DNA of 5,270 nucleotides, taken from Opitutia bacterium UBA7350. GTDB lineage: Bacteria > Verrucomicrobiota > Verrucomicrobiia > Opitutales > Coraliomargaritaceae. The notes beneath the pieces are model-generated. The model worked only from the letters and a program-made list of their open reading frames with translations, was not told where the DNA came from and ran no database searches. The stretch covers positions 5,367-10,636 of the forward strand of contig DKOX01000082.1 of assembly GCA_002470925.1 (NCBI GenBank), in the 5' to 3' direction. Both the position numbers and the translations under genes were made by a program. Shown piece after piece: positions 1 to 5,270 of the stretch; position 1 is the first letter of the stretch; each line of letters opens with the position of its first letter.

Positions 1-270
1 CCTAATCTCGAGAACGCGGAGGACGGCGGGCTTTACGAAACCTTTGGCGCCGGTGAGGCGGAATGGGAGGCCGTGATCGAACCGATGGAAGTGGTGGACC
101 TGTTCTACGTGCGGCTCCGGATCACCTTCAGCGAACCACCCGAGGGGGTTGATCCGCTTTACCTCGAGGAACTCTATCTCCTGCGCCCGACCTGGTCGGT
201 AAGCGAGGAACGCAGCGACCTCCTCGCGGATAAACGCGATGCACTCCACGACGGAAGGGGCTTTGAATAA
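1..270 (+). CDS. gspI: GspI-like minor pseudopilin, C-terminal part (5' truncated)
   Basis: The frame is open from the first base and stops at TAA 268-270, leaving 89 residues; the start and the prepilin signal lie outside the window. The visible part resembles the globular head of a minor pseudopilin. It has a Trp-containing strand (EWEAVIEPMEV), a hydrophobic strand (DLFYVRLRITF), then an ELYLLRPTW segment close to the C-terminus, followed by a charged tail. Minor pseudopilins of the I type cap the periplasmic pseudopilus together with J and K. The assignment rests mainly on position directly before a clear gspJ-gspK pair, because the family is poorly conserved outside the N-terminal helix. 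A GspH-like pseudopilin is the main alternative. The stop is one base before the preferred start of the next gene, so the two are probably translationally coupled. Confidence 0.6.
   Translation, partial: PNLENAEDGGLYETFGAGEAEWEAVIEPMEVVDLFYVRLRITFSEPPEGVDPLYLEELYLLRPTWSVSEERSDLLADKRDALHDGRGFE
253..260 (+). promoter_or_regulatory. Probable ribosome binding site for gspJ
   Basis: The purine run GGAAGGGG ends 11 bases before the ATG at 272. It supports that ATG over the in-frame ATG at 239, which has only CCTCCTCGCGGATAAACGCG upstream. It is the only Shine-Dalgarno-like run seen next to a start in the window, and it is an imperfect match to AGGAGG. Confidence 0.45.
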
Positions 271-271
271 A

Positions 272-1114
272 ATGCGGGCAGGCTTAAAAGAATCGCGGCG
301 GGCCGGAATGAGTTTGATCGAGGTGGTGCTCGCCATTGCGGTGGCGGGGTTTGTTTTGACCGCCGCCACTTCTTTTGTGGTCTCGGTCAGCAGCATTTGG
401 AGCACCCGCGCCGAGCGTCATTTCTTCGAGGATCATGTCGATGGGGTCATGCAATTTCTGCAATCGAGTTTTGATCGCGCCGGCATCGCGATCGCCACCG
501 AGCGCGGTGAGGATTCGCAAAATAACCCTGAGGTGAACACTGAGGAAGCCCAAGCGCCAAGCCAGAAAGCACCGCAGGTCGAACTAGAGACGGAGGTCGG
601 CTCGGAGACAAACGGTGAGAAAAATGGAGCCTCTAACAACGGGGAGGAGAAGGGTGTGAGCCTCATTCAATGGAGCGAGGAACCGATATCTTGGGAACGC
701 CTGCCCGGTGCCAGCAATTACGAGGACCCCTTCCTGAGTTTTGAACTGAACGCCCTACCCCCGCTCTTCAATGCCCCTGCAGAATTGCCGCAACTCGGCG
801 GGGTGCGTGCCTACCTTCATTTTGATCGCAGTCACGGCCTGCGCCTCCTCTGGCATCTCCTCCTGCAGGAGGAAGTGGAGGACCGCGACGACCTTCGCAG
901 CACCCAACTAAGCGCTCTGGTCGAACAAGTCGAATACATCTATTGGGATGAACGCTTCGAGGCATGGGAAATCGAAAAAGAACCCCTCAAAGGCGATGGA
1001 CAGAATCAATTCCTCCTGCCCCGCTACTTGCGCTTCACCTTTACGCATGAAGGCGTCAGTGAAACCCGCAACCTCGCCATCCCGGTTCCATCCCGCTCTG
1101 TCTTCATTTTTTAA
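272..1114 (+). CDS. gspJ: GspJ-like minor pseudopilin with acidic linker insertion
   Basis: Encodes 280 residues from ATG 272. An in-frame ATG at 239 would add 11 residues and overlap gspI by 32 bases. I prefer 272 because it follows the gspI stop by one base, has a purine-rich site upstream, and gives a normal 12-residue leader. A class III (type IV prepilin) signal is clear: basic KESRRAG, cleavage after Gly12, then MSLIEVVLAIAVAGFVLTAA with Glu at +5 and a hydrophobic helix to about residue 40. The head contains strands such as RAYLHFD and LRLLWHLLL. It ends with VEYIYWDERFEAWE and PRYLRFTFTH, a late pattern typical of GspJ. Residues about 77-129 form a hydrophilic Glu/Asn/Gln/Ser-rich stretch that looks like a disordered insert. 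In the family, J binds I and K to form the pseudopilus tip. The context of gspK directly downstream agrees. A generic PulG-like prepilin is the fallback name. Confidence 0.82.
   Translation: MRAGLKESRRAGMSLIEVVLAIAVAGFVLTAATSFVVSVSSIWSTRAERHFFEDHVDGVMQFLQSSFDRAGIAIATERGEDSQNNPEVNTEEAQAPSQKAPQVELETEVGSETNGEKNGASNNGEEKGVSLIQWSEEPISWERLPGASNYEDPFLSFELNALPPLFNAPAELPQLGGVRAYLHFDRSHGLRLLWHLLLQEEVEDRDDLRSTQLSALVEQVEYIYWDERFEAWEIEKEPLKGDGQNQFLLPRYLRFTFTHEGVSETRNLAIPVPSRSVFIF
500..658 (+). other. Low-complexity acidic/Asn-rich linker within GspJ
   Basis: Covers residues about 77-129 of GspJ (counted from ATG 272), between the N-terminal helix region and the pilin head. It is dominated by Glu, Asn, Gln, Ser, Gly and Ala, with almost no aromatic or bulky hydrophobic residues. 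The DNA is also richer in A than the flanking codons. It is probably a surface loop or disordered linker; no function can be assigned. Confidence 0.6.
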
Positions 1115-1120
1115 TTCGCC

Positions 1121-2227
1121 ATGCCCGCCGCCACCAAACGCAGCTTCCCCCACCAGCCCGCCCGCCATGAAAAACGCCGCGGGGGCGTGCTCATTGCAGT
1201 GCTCGCGATTATTGCGCTCCTTTCTTTTTTGGTGACCCGTTTCCTGCAGGAAGCCAGCGATGCGATGGAATACCGCGCCCTCTTCAATGAACCGCCCGAG
1301 GCGCGTGCCTACGCCTTCAGTATGCTGGAAGCCAGCCTCGCCACCCTCCAGGAAGTCGCCCTTATCGACGACGGAAAACTCTACGCCCCGGAACAGGGCT
1401 GGGCCGACCCCCTCGATTATTGCGGCATTCAGATACCCAACGACTGGGCGGTCTCGGTCGAGATCAGCGATGCCACCACAAAGCTTCCCCTCAACACCAT
1501 CGAGGAAGGCGAACTCAACCGCATCCTCGAGCAGTATTTCGAGTTCGACTTCGGCACGACCCGCGAATTGAGCAGCATGCTCCTCGATTGGATCGATCCC
1601 GACGATTCCCGGCGTCTCAACGGAGCGGAGTCCGAGGATTATCTCAACGAAAACCCGCCTTACCGCGCCGCGAACCGGCCCCTTCAATCCCTCGAGGAAC
1701 TCCGGCTCGTCAAAATCTGGCAGGATGAATTTTTTGATGCGGTGGGTCGGCCAAATGAAACTTTCAGCCAATTGGCGTCGATCTTTACGGTCGAGCACCA
1801 AGGTTCCGTCAACGCCAACAGTGCCCCCGCCGCGGTCTTTGAGAGCCTTGCACCGGAGGACGATTACTTCGGCGAAAACCTCTTTGACCAAATCCAGGAC
1901 GAAACACCTTACCTTAAACAAATGCCTGAAAGCGCCCGCGGCAAAGCTCTCACCAGCGAAATCAAGCTCCTGCGTATCACGGTAACCCTCACCCGAGGCA
2001 CCGTGCCCTTCATGGTGCAAGCGCTCGTCGAACCCAATTTCAAGACCGGGAATTCCGGCGGCGGCAGCATGCCCGGGGCAGCCGCCCGCGACACGATCCG
2101 CACCGGCAGCACCGAGGAACAGGATGCCCTCAAATATCCCTTTCGCATTATCGACCTGAGTACCGGGTACCGCCGCCCCGCTGGTGAATCCGCGGCCCGT
2201 TATTCCACTGTCGACATTGACCTCTAA
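1121..2227 (+). CDS. gspK: GspK-like minor pseudopilin
   Basis: Encodes 368 residues. The frame is the same as gspJ, whose stop is 6 bases upstream, so ATG 1121 is effectively the only possible ATG before the signal. A prepilin signal is visible as HEKRRGG followed by VLIAVLAIIALLSFLVTRF, cleaved after Gly22. The +5 position is Val rather than Glu, as expected for GspK, which characteristically lacks Glu5. The middle matches the GspK inserted domain: ISDATTKLPLNT (about 115-126), LLDWIDPDDSRRLNGAESEDY (154-174), PPYRAANRPLQSLEELRLV (179-197) and VNANSAP (230-236). The Asp/Glu residues at 156-173 are candidates for the calcium-binding sites known in GspK. Residues about 308-335 are a Gly/Ser-rich stretch near the C-terminus. 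GspK sits at the very tip of the pseudopilus with I and J and is thought to start its assembly. No Shine-Dalgarno sequence is visible, so reinitiation after gspJ is likely. Confidence 0.9.
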   Translation: MPAATKRSFPHQPARHEKRRGGVLIAVLAIIALLSFLVTRFLQEASDAMEYRALFNEPPEARAYAFSMLEASLATLQEVALIDDGKLYAPEQGWADPLDYCGIQIPNDWAVSVEISDATTKLPLNTIEEGELNRILEQYFEFDFGTTRELSSMLLDWIDPDDSRRLNGAESEDYLNENPPYRAANRPLQSLEELRLVKIWQDEFFDAVGRPNETFSQLASIFTVEHQGSVNANSAPAAVFESLAPEDDYFGENLFDQIQDETPYLKQMPESARGKALTSEIKLLRITVTLTRGTVPFMVQALVEPNFKTGNSGGGSMPGAAARDTIRTGSTEEQDALKYPFRIIDLSTGYRRPAGESAARYSTVDIDL

Positions 2228-2266
2228 TTCACTTCATTAAAGATTTAGCTTCCCCCCCGATCAGCA
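2228..2266 (+). other. gspK-gspL intergenic spacer with C7 run
   Basis: This 39-base gap is the longest in the window. It starts AT-rich (ATTAAAGATTTAG) and ends with seven consecutive C at 2252-2258, eight bases before the ATG of gspL. There is no Shine-Dalgarno sequence, no hairpin followed by a T-run, and no convincing -35/-10 pair. Confidence 0.5.
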
Positions 2267-3430
2267 ATGGAAACCACCGAAAACGAGCCAACCGAACCAG
2301 CGACAGAGCGCAGTCTTTGCCTCCTGCCCGGTCACCTCTTTTTCATTGAGGGCCTCGAATTGCCGGAGGGTTTGAGCGAGGAGGAAATTCCCTCCTTTGC
2401 GGAACTGAGTCTGGAAGCTAATGCCCCCTTCCCAATCGAGCAACTCAACTGGGGTTACCTTTGTGATCGCGAAGCGCGACGCCTCCTTTACTTCGCCACC
2501 CATCAGGACCGTCTCAAGCAGGCGGGGTATCAGGATCTCGAAAACCATACCTGGGTGCTCCCCGACTTCCTTGCCCTATACGGCCTGAATCCCGGCAGCG
2601 GAACGCACCACTTTCAAAGCGCCCTCAGTCATGCCACAGTCAACTTCGGCGAGAGCCCCACTGTTCCCAATGCCATCGAGGCACAGCCCCCCGAGGCAAA
2701 CCGAAGCCCTTCCACCGGAGGCTTTGAACTCCTGCACGCCGAGACCAATGATCAGGAACTCGTGCAGTTCTTCCTCCGCGCTCCAGGTTCCGAGGCCGAA
2801 CAAAGCGTGCAAATGGAAGCCGACTACCTCTGGGCCGCGGACGTTCGCTCCGCCGACTTCAAGAAAAACGAACGCCGCGACCGCAAACTCAGTCATTATT
2901 TCTTGCAGGGCTTCAAATACGCCGCCTGTTTTGCCGCTCTCCTCCTGCTTGCGGAGCTAATCCTGCTATCCGCCAATTTCTGGCTCAACACCCGCGAGGG
3001 CAAGGTTGCCAGCCAGACCAACCCCGTCGCCAAGATCCAGGAACAGCAAGCCCTCACCGTAAAACTCGAACGCGTCTTCGAGAACCAGTTGCGTCCGGTC
3101 GCCATGCTCGAGGTGCTCAACGATCTCCGTCCCGTCAAAAGCATTCACTTCAACGAAACCAGCACCGAGGAAAACAACCGGGTCACGGTTGAGGGCGAGG
3201 CCAAAACCGTCAACGCCCTCAACGCTTACATCGATCAACTCAAGGCCTCCGGGCAAATCGAACTCCTCGCCGAGCCCAAGACCCTCACCCGCTCGGGCAA
3301 AACCACCTTCTCCGTTGAACTCGGTTACCTGCACCGCGAGCCCGAGCCAACCCCGCCGGTTAAACCTGCCGCCGATGCCGATGCGGCGGCAGAGGTCATC
3401 GCCGGAACCACTCCCGAATCACAATCCTGA
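2267..3430 (+). CDS. gspL: GspL/PilN-like inner-membrane platform protein
   Basis: Encodes 387 residues, a usual GspL length. The order is: cytoplasmic region about 1-213, one transmembrane segment about 215-240 (YAACFAALLLLAELILLSA), a charged helical stretch about 245-275 that may form a coiled coil, and a small periplasmic alpha/beta domain about 276-356. The N-terminus holds LLPGHLFFIEGLELP (19-33) and a LSLEANAPFPIEQL segment (48-60). These resemble the first subdomain of the GspL/PilM actin-like fold. Residues about 125-185 are polar and poorly structured in appearance, so the second subdomain seems reduced. The periplasmic part, with RVTVEGEAKTVNALNAYIDQL, matches the ferredoxin-like fold of PilN and GspL. 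The C-terminus is a Pro/Ala/Glu-rich tail. In the family, GspL recruits the ATPase GspE and pairs with GspM. Its stop overlaps the next start by one base. The name comes from architecture and position; sequence similarity is weak. Confidence 0.72.
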   Translation: METTENEPTEPATERSLCLLPGHLFFIEGLELPEGLSEEEIPSFAELSLEANAPFPIEQLNWGYLCDREARRLLYFATHQDRLKQAGYQDLENHTWVLPDFLALYGLNPGSGTHHFQSALSHATVNFGESPTVPNAIEAQPPEANRSPSTGGFELLHAETNDQELVQFFLRAPGSEAEQSVQMEADYLWAADVRSADFKKNERRDRKLSHYFLQGFKYAACFAALLLLAELILLSANFWLNTREGKVASQTNPVAKIQEQQALTVKLERVFENQLRPVAMLEVLNDLRPVKSIHFNETSTEENNRVTVEGEAKTVNALNAYIDQLKASGQIELLAEPKTLTRSGKTTFSVELGYLHREPEPTPPVKPAADADAAAEVIAGTTPESQS

Positions 3431-3987
3431 TGCACGACCAACTCCAAGGTATCGCCCGCACCCTTCGACGCCTCACGGTTCGCGAGCAACTCCTCAGCCT
3501 CCTCTTTGTGGTGGTGATGCTCGCCATTTGGGTGGGCTCTTGGTTTGGGCGTTCCGGCGAGTGGAATGATGCCCGCCGCATCGCCGCCGCCAGCCTTGCC
3601 GAGCAGGCCCTCTGGCTCGAGCGCGCCGAGAGCTACGACCGCAGCGCCCGCGAGGTCATGGAAAAACTCGACTCCGCAAAAACCTTTGGCGCCACGCAAT
3701 TGTCCGGTAGGATCGACCGCCTCCTCCGCGAATCGGGCCTCTCCAACCGCGCCGACATGGATCCCGTCAGATCCCGTCAGGGTGAAATCTTCAACGAGCA
3801 CACCCTGCGTGTGCAACTCAAGCGCGCCTCCATCGCACAATACGTCGCCTTTAACGAGCTCCTCCTGCGCGAGGCGCCCTACATCAATCAACACAGCGTC
3901 CAAATCAAGGCCAACCGCCGCAACCCCGAGGAACTCGACATTCGCTTCGAAATCGCTTCCCTTGAACTCATCAATAGTTCGATTTAA
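3430..3987 (+). CDS. gspM: GspM/PilO-like inner-membrane protein
   Basis: Encodes 185 residues, near the usual GspM size. ATG 3430 shares its A with the TGA of gspL (TGATG), which points to coupled translation and roughly equal amounts of the two proteins. A short cytoplasmic N-terminus with basic residues (RTLRRLTVREQ) precedes one transmembrane helix at about 21-38 (LLSLLFVVVMLAIWVGSW). A long charged helix follows (about 45-100, likely coiled coil), then an alpha/beta domain about 120-181 (HTLRVQLKRASIAQYVAFNELL, then LDIRFEIASLEL). This is the standard plan of GspM and PilO, which dimerise with GspL or PilN through the periplasmic coiled coil and ferredoxin-like domain. A perfect 10-base tandem duplication lies inside the gene at 3761-3780 without breaking the frame. 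PilO of a type IV pilus system is the main alternative name, but the neighbouring minor pseudopilins and secretin favour GspM. Confidence 0.75.
   Translation: MHDQLQGIARTLRRLTVREQLLSLLFVVVMLAIWVGSWFGRSGEWNDARRIAAASLAEQALWLERAESYDRSAREVMEKLDSAKTFGATQLSGRIDRLLRESGLSNRADMDPVRSRQGEIFNEHTLRVQLKRASIAQYVAFNELLLREAPYINQHSVQIKANRRNPEELDIRFEIASLELINSSI
3761..3780 (+). repeat. Perfect 10-base tandem repeat in gspM
   Basis: ATCCCGTCAG occurs twice in direct succession. The unit is not a multiple of three, so gain or loss of one copy would shift the gspM frame at about residue 111-117 (DPVRSRQ). The present frame is open and protein-like on both sides. Confidence 0.9.
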
Positions 3988-4014
3988 TCCTACTTTAACT
4001 TTATCCGGCATATT

Positions 4015-4098
4015 ATGAGAATCCCATTCCAAGCCCTGCAAGCCCTGCAAGCCAGCCTCCTCCTCGCTGGCCTCTGCATCCTCAATCCCCTGTCCGCG
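4015..4098 (+). other. Signal peptide coding region of GspD
   Basis: Encodes residues 1-28. The n-region has a single Arg and is otherwise polar (QALQALQAS), the h-region is Leu-rich, and the c-region LSA fits signal peptidase I cleavage before Gln29. Cys21 is preceded by Leu, not Gly, Ala or Ser, so a lipobox is not supported. Confidence 0.7.
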
Positions 4099-5270
4099 CA
4101 GACCACCGCCGATCCGAACGCCGAAATCGGTACCCTGATCCTGAGCGACGACTCCGCCCTGCAGGTCATTGAACTCTACGAACAACTCACCGGAAAAATC
4201 GTCCTCCGCCGTCAGGACATCCCCGCCGCCAAGATCAATTTCAATTCCCGCGGCCCGATCTCGCAATCCGAGGCGGTCCTCGCCCTCGAAAGCCTCCTCA
4301 GTCTCAACGGCATCATGCTCACGGAAGTGGGTGGACGTTTTGTCAAAGCGGTCCCTGCGAGCAACGTTAACCAAAACACTCCCATCATGCTCAGCGGCAG
4401 CACCCTCGACCTGCCTGCCAGCCAACAAATCTACACCAAATTCTTCCGCCTGAAATACCTCGATGCCGCGGAGAGCCGCGATGGAGTGATCGCGCCGCTT
4501 TTGTCGAACCAGTCGCATCTGGTCGCGTTTACCAAAGCCAATGCCATCCTGGTGAGCGACGCCCTCCTCAACCTGCAGCGCGTCGAAACCATGCTCCTCA
4601 GCCTCGACCAGCCCCAACAATACCGCGAGAAAATCGAGTTCATCAAGCTCGACTTCATTCAGGCGCAGGATATGCAACGCCAACTCGAAAACCTCGCCAA
4701 GGGGCCCCTCGCGCGTTACTTTGACGGCAACACCAGCATCACCGCCGACGAGCGCAGCAATCAACTCATCGTGGTGACACAACCCGACAACCTCGCCACC
4801 ATTCTAGAGGTCGTAAAAAGCATCGATGTGGACGCCGCTCCCATCACCCGCAGCGAAGTCTTCCAACTCCGCCAAGCAAAGGCCGAGGATGTCGTCCCCA
4901 TCATTGAAAACATTATCTCCGGGCAGGAAGAGGGCCGCGAGGAGGACGCCAAGGTCACCCGCAACCAGAACAGCCAAAACAATAATAATAACAACAACGC
5001 GAATAATAAAAATGCTCCCAAGCCCGCGCCGGCGCGGGCCGCCGGCAAGCCCACCAACGAAGCCAACAGCGCCCTCCAATTCTCCAACTTCGTGGGCCTC
5101 TCCGCCGATACCCGCACAAATGCCATCGTCGCCTACGGCACCGATTCCGACCTGGAGTCCATTGCCGAACTCATCGACAAAATCGACATCCCCCTCCCAC
5201 AAGTGCGCATCGAGGCCATCATTACCGAAGTCTCCCTCGACGAAAATCAGGGCAGCGGACTGGAAACCTT
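4015..5270 (+). CDS. gspD: Type II secretion secretin GspD (3' truncated)
   Basis: Open from ATG 4015 to the window end: 418 complete codons plus two bases, with the stop outside. Residues 1-28 look like a Sec signal peptide (hydrophobic SLLLAGLCILNPLSA, likely cleaved before QTT). Domains in order: N0 about 38-112 (IGTLILSDDSALQVIELYEQLTG); N1 about 142-199 (FFRLKYLDAAE, then NAILVSDALLNLQRVETML); N2 about 207-273 (IEFIKLDFIQAQDMQRQL, then ITADERSNQLIVVTQPDNL); N3 about 280-392 (VFQLRQAKAEDVVPIIENI, then LSADTRTNAIVAYG), interrupted by an Asn-rich insert at about 303-352. The C-terminal secretin barrel begins near 396 with QVRIEAIITEVSLDE. In the family, N0 faces the inner-membrane parts, and the barrel multimer forms the outer-membrane gate. 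The start follows gspM by 27 bases and has no Shine-Dalgarno sequence. Position after gspM rather than after gspC differs from the proteobacterial order. A PilQ-type secretin is less likely because there is no AMIN domain and the N0-N3 series is complete. Confidence 0.92.
   Translation, partial: MRIPFQALQALQASLLLAGLCILNPLSAQTTADPNAEIGTLILSDDSALQVIELYEQLTGKIVLRRQDIPAAKINFNSRGPISQSEAVLALESLLSLNGIMLTEVGGRFVKAVPASNVNQNTPIMLSGSTLDLPASQQIYTKFFRLKYLDAAESRDGVIAPLLSNQSHLVAFTKANAILVSDALLNLQRVETMLLSLDQPQQYREKIEFIKLDFIQAQDMQRQLENLAKGPLARYFDGNTSITADERSNQLIVVTQPDNLATILEVVKSIDVDAAPITRSEVFQLRQAKAEDVVPIIENIISGQEEGREEDAKVTRNQNSQNNNNNNNANNKNAPKPAPARAAGKPTNEANSALQFSNFVGLSADTRTNAIVAYGTDSDLESIAELIDKIDIPLPQVRIEAIITEVSLDENQGSGLET
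4031..4053 (+). repeat. 9-base direct repeat in the GspD signal peptide
   Basis: AAGCCCTGC is repeated twice in full, with a partial third copy (AAGCC). The unit is in register with the codons and gives the peptide repeat QAL-QAL-QA. A copy-number change would alter the n-region length without shifting the frame. Confidence 0.85.
4978..5009 (+). repeat. AAT/AAC trinucleotide tract coding poly-Asn
   Basis: The tract is AAC, three AAT, three AAC, GCG, two AAT, AAA and the first two bases of another AAT. It encodes seven Asn, Ala, two Asn and Lys. It is an AT-rich patch in otherwise GC-rich, C-ending coding sequence, consistent with growth by triplet slippage. Confidence 0.85.
5022..5039 (+). 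repeat. Perfect 18-base GC palindrome inside gspD
   Basis: GCCCGCGCCGGCGCGGGC equals its own reverse complement, with no spacer between the 9-base arms. It lies 12 bases after the poly-Asn tract and encodes part of the Pro/Ala/Arg segment of the N3 insert. No T-run follows and the frame continues through it, so it is not read as a terminator. Confidence 0.85.

Larger units (their letters stand above)
4921..5070 (+). other. Asn-rich / Pro-Ala insert in the GspD N3 domain
   Basis: Residues about 303-352 separate the two halves of the N3 domain. The insert starts acidic (QEEGREEDAK), then is Asn/Gln-rich with seven consecutive Asn at 322-328, then Lys/Pro/Ala/Arg-rich (APKPAPARAAGKP). Disordered Gly/Ser/Asn-rich loops at this place are common in secretins. 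N3 lines the periplasmic vestibule, so the loop probably projects into or near the channel. Confidence 0.75.

Noticed and set aside
908..2020. A 370-codon open frame on the minus strand opposite gspJ and gspK.
   Set aside because: Same cause: it mirrors GspK, whose prepilin signal and conserved motifs are clear on the forward strand. The antisense product has no signal, domain or binding site that I can see.
2228..2266. Internal promoter in the AT-rich part of the gspK-gspL gap.
   Set aside because: ATTAAAGAT vaguely resembles a -10 element, but no -35 partner is seen and the gap is too short to make a case.
4015..4098. GspD as a lipoprotein, because of Cys21 in the hydrophobic leader.
   Set aside because: The residue before the Cys is Leu, which does not fit a lipobox, and a good signal peptidase I site (LSA before Gln29) lies further on.
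3325..4782. A 485-codon open frame on the minus strand opposite the gspL end, gspM and gspD.
   Set aside because: It lies antisense to three well-supported genes and its product is a Gly/Glu/Val/Asp-rich shadow with no recognisable domain. It follows from the rarity of TTA, TCA and CTA codons in the GC-rich forward genes.
5022..5039. GC palindrome as a transcription terminator.
   Set aside because: It has no loop and no following T-run, and the gspD frame continues through it into the secretin domain.
4804..5202. Minus-strand frames opposite the gspD Asn-rich insert, with a Leu/Ile/Val-rich stretch like a membrane segment.
   Set aside because: The hydrophobic run is the reverse complement of AAT/AAC codons, so it is an artefact of the poly-Asn tract.

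Overview
The window lies inside one operon for a type II secretion system (T2SS) or closely related pseudopilus machine, read entirely on the + strand. Six reading frames run almost edge to edge: the 3' end of a GspI-like minor pseudopilin, then GspJ-like and GspK-like minor pseudopilins, a GspL/PilN-like and a GspM/PilO-like inner-membrane platform protein, and the first 418 residues of the secretin GspD, cut off by the window end. No RNA genes, mobile elements, CRISPR arrays or convincing promoters or terminators are visible.

Layout: 1-270 gspI-like (5' truncated); 272-1114 gspJ-like; 1121-2227 gspK-like; 2267-3430 gspL-like; 3430-3987 gspM-like, sharing one base with gspL; 4015-5270 gspD (3' truncated). 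The longest gap is 39 bases, so co-transcription is very likely and the promoter should lie upstream of the window.

How the genes work together (family knowledge): GspI, J and K are processed by a prepilin peptidase and assemble as the tip of a short periplasmic pseudopilus. GspL and GspM anchor the assembly ATPase GspE and the platform protein GspF at the inner membrane. GspD forms the outer-membrane channel through which folded substrates leave. The secretin and its signal peptide imply a two-membrane cell envelope.

Organism: the DNA is GC-rich with many C-ending codons (CTC, GCC, ATC), most starts lack a Shine-Dalgarno sequence, and the gene order I-J-K-L-M-D has no gspC between M and D. 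This differs from the proteobacterial C-D-E-F-G-H-I-J-K-L-M order. It fits the Planctomycetota-Verrucomicrobiota-Chlamydiota group, most likely a verrucomicrobial (Opitutae-like) bacterium. That placement is inference from gene style and order, not from a marker gene.

This is a recognisable secretion locus rather than a wholly new system. The less ordinary parts are the lineage-specific inserts (an acidic linker in GspJ, an Asn-rich insert followed by a perfect 18-base palindrome in GspD), a short and divergent GspL cytoplasmic region, and the absence of gspC at its usual place.
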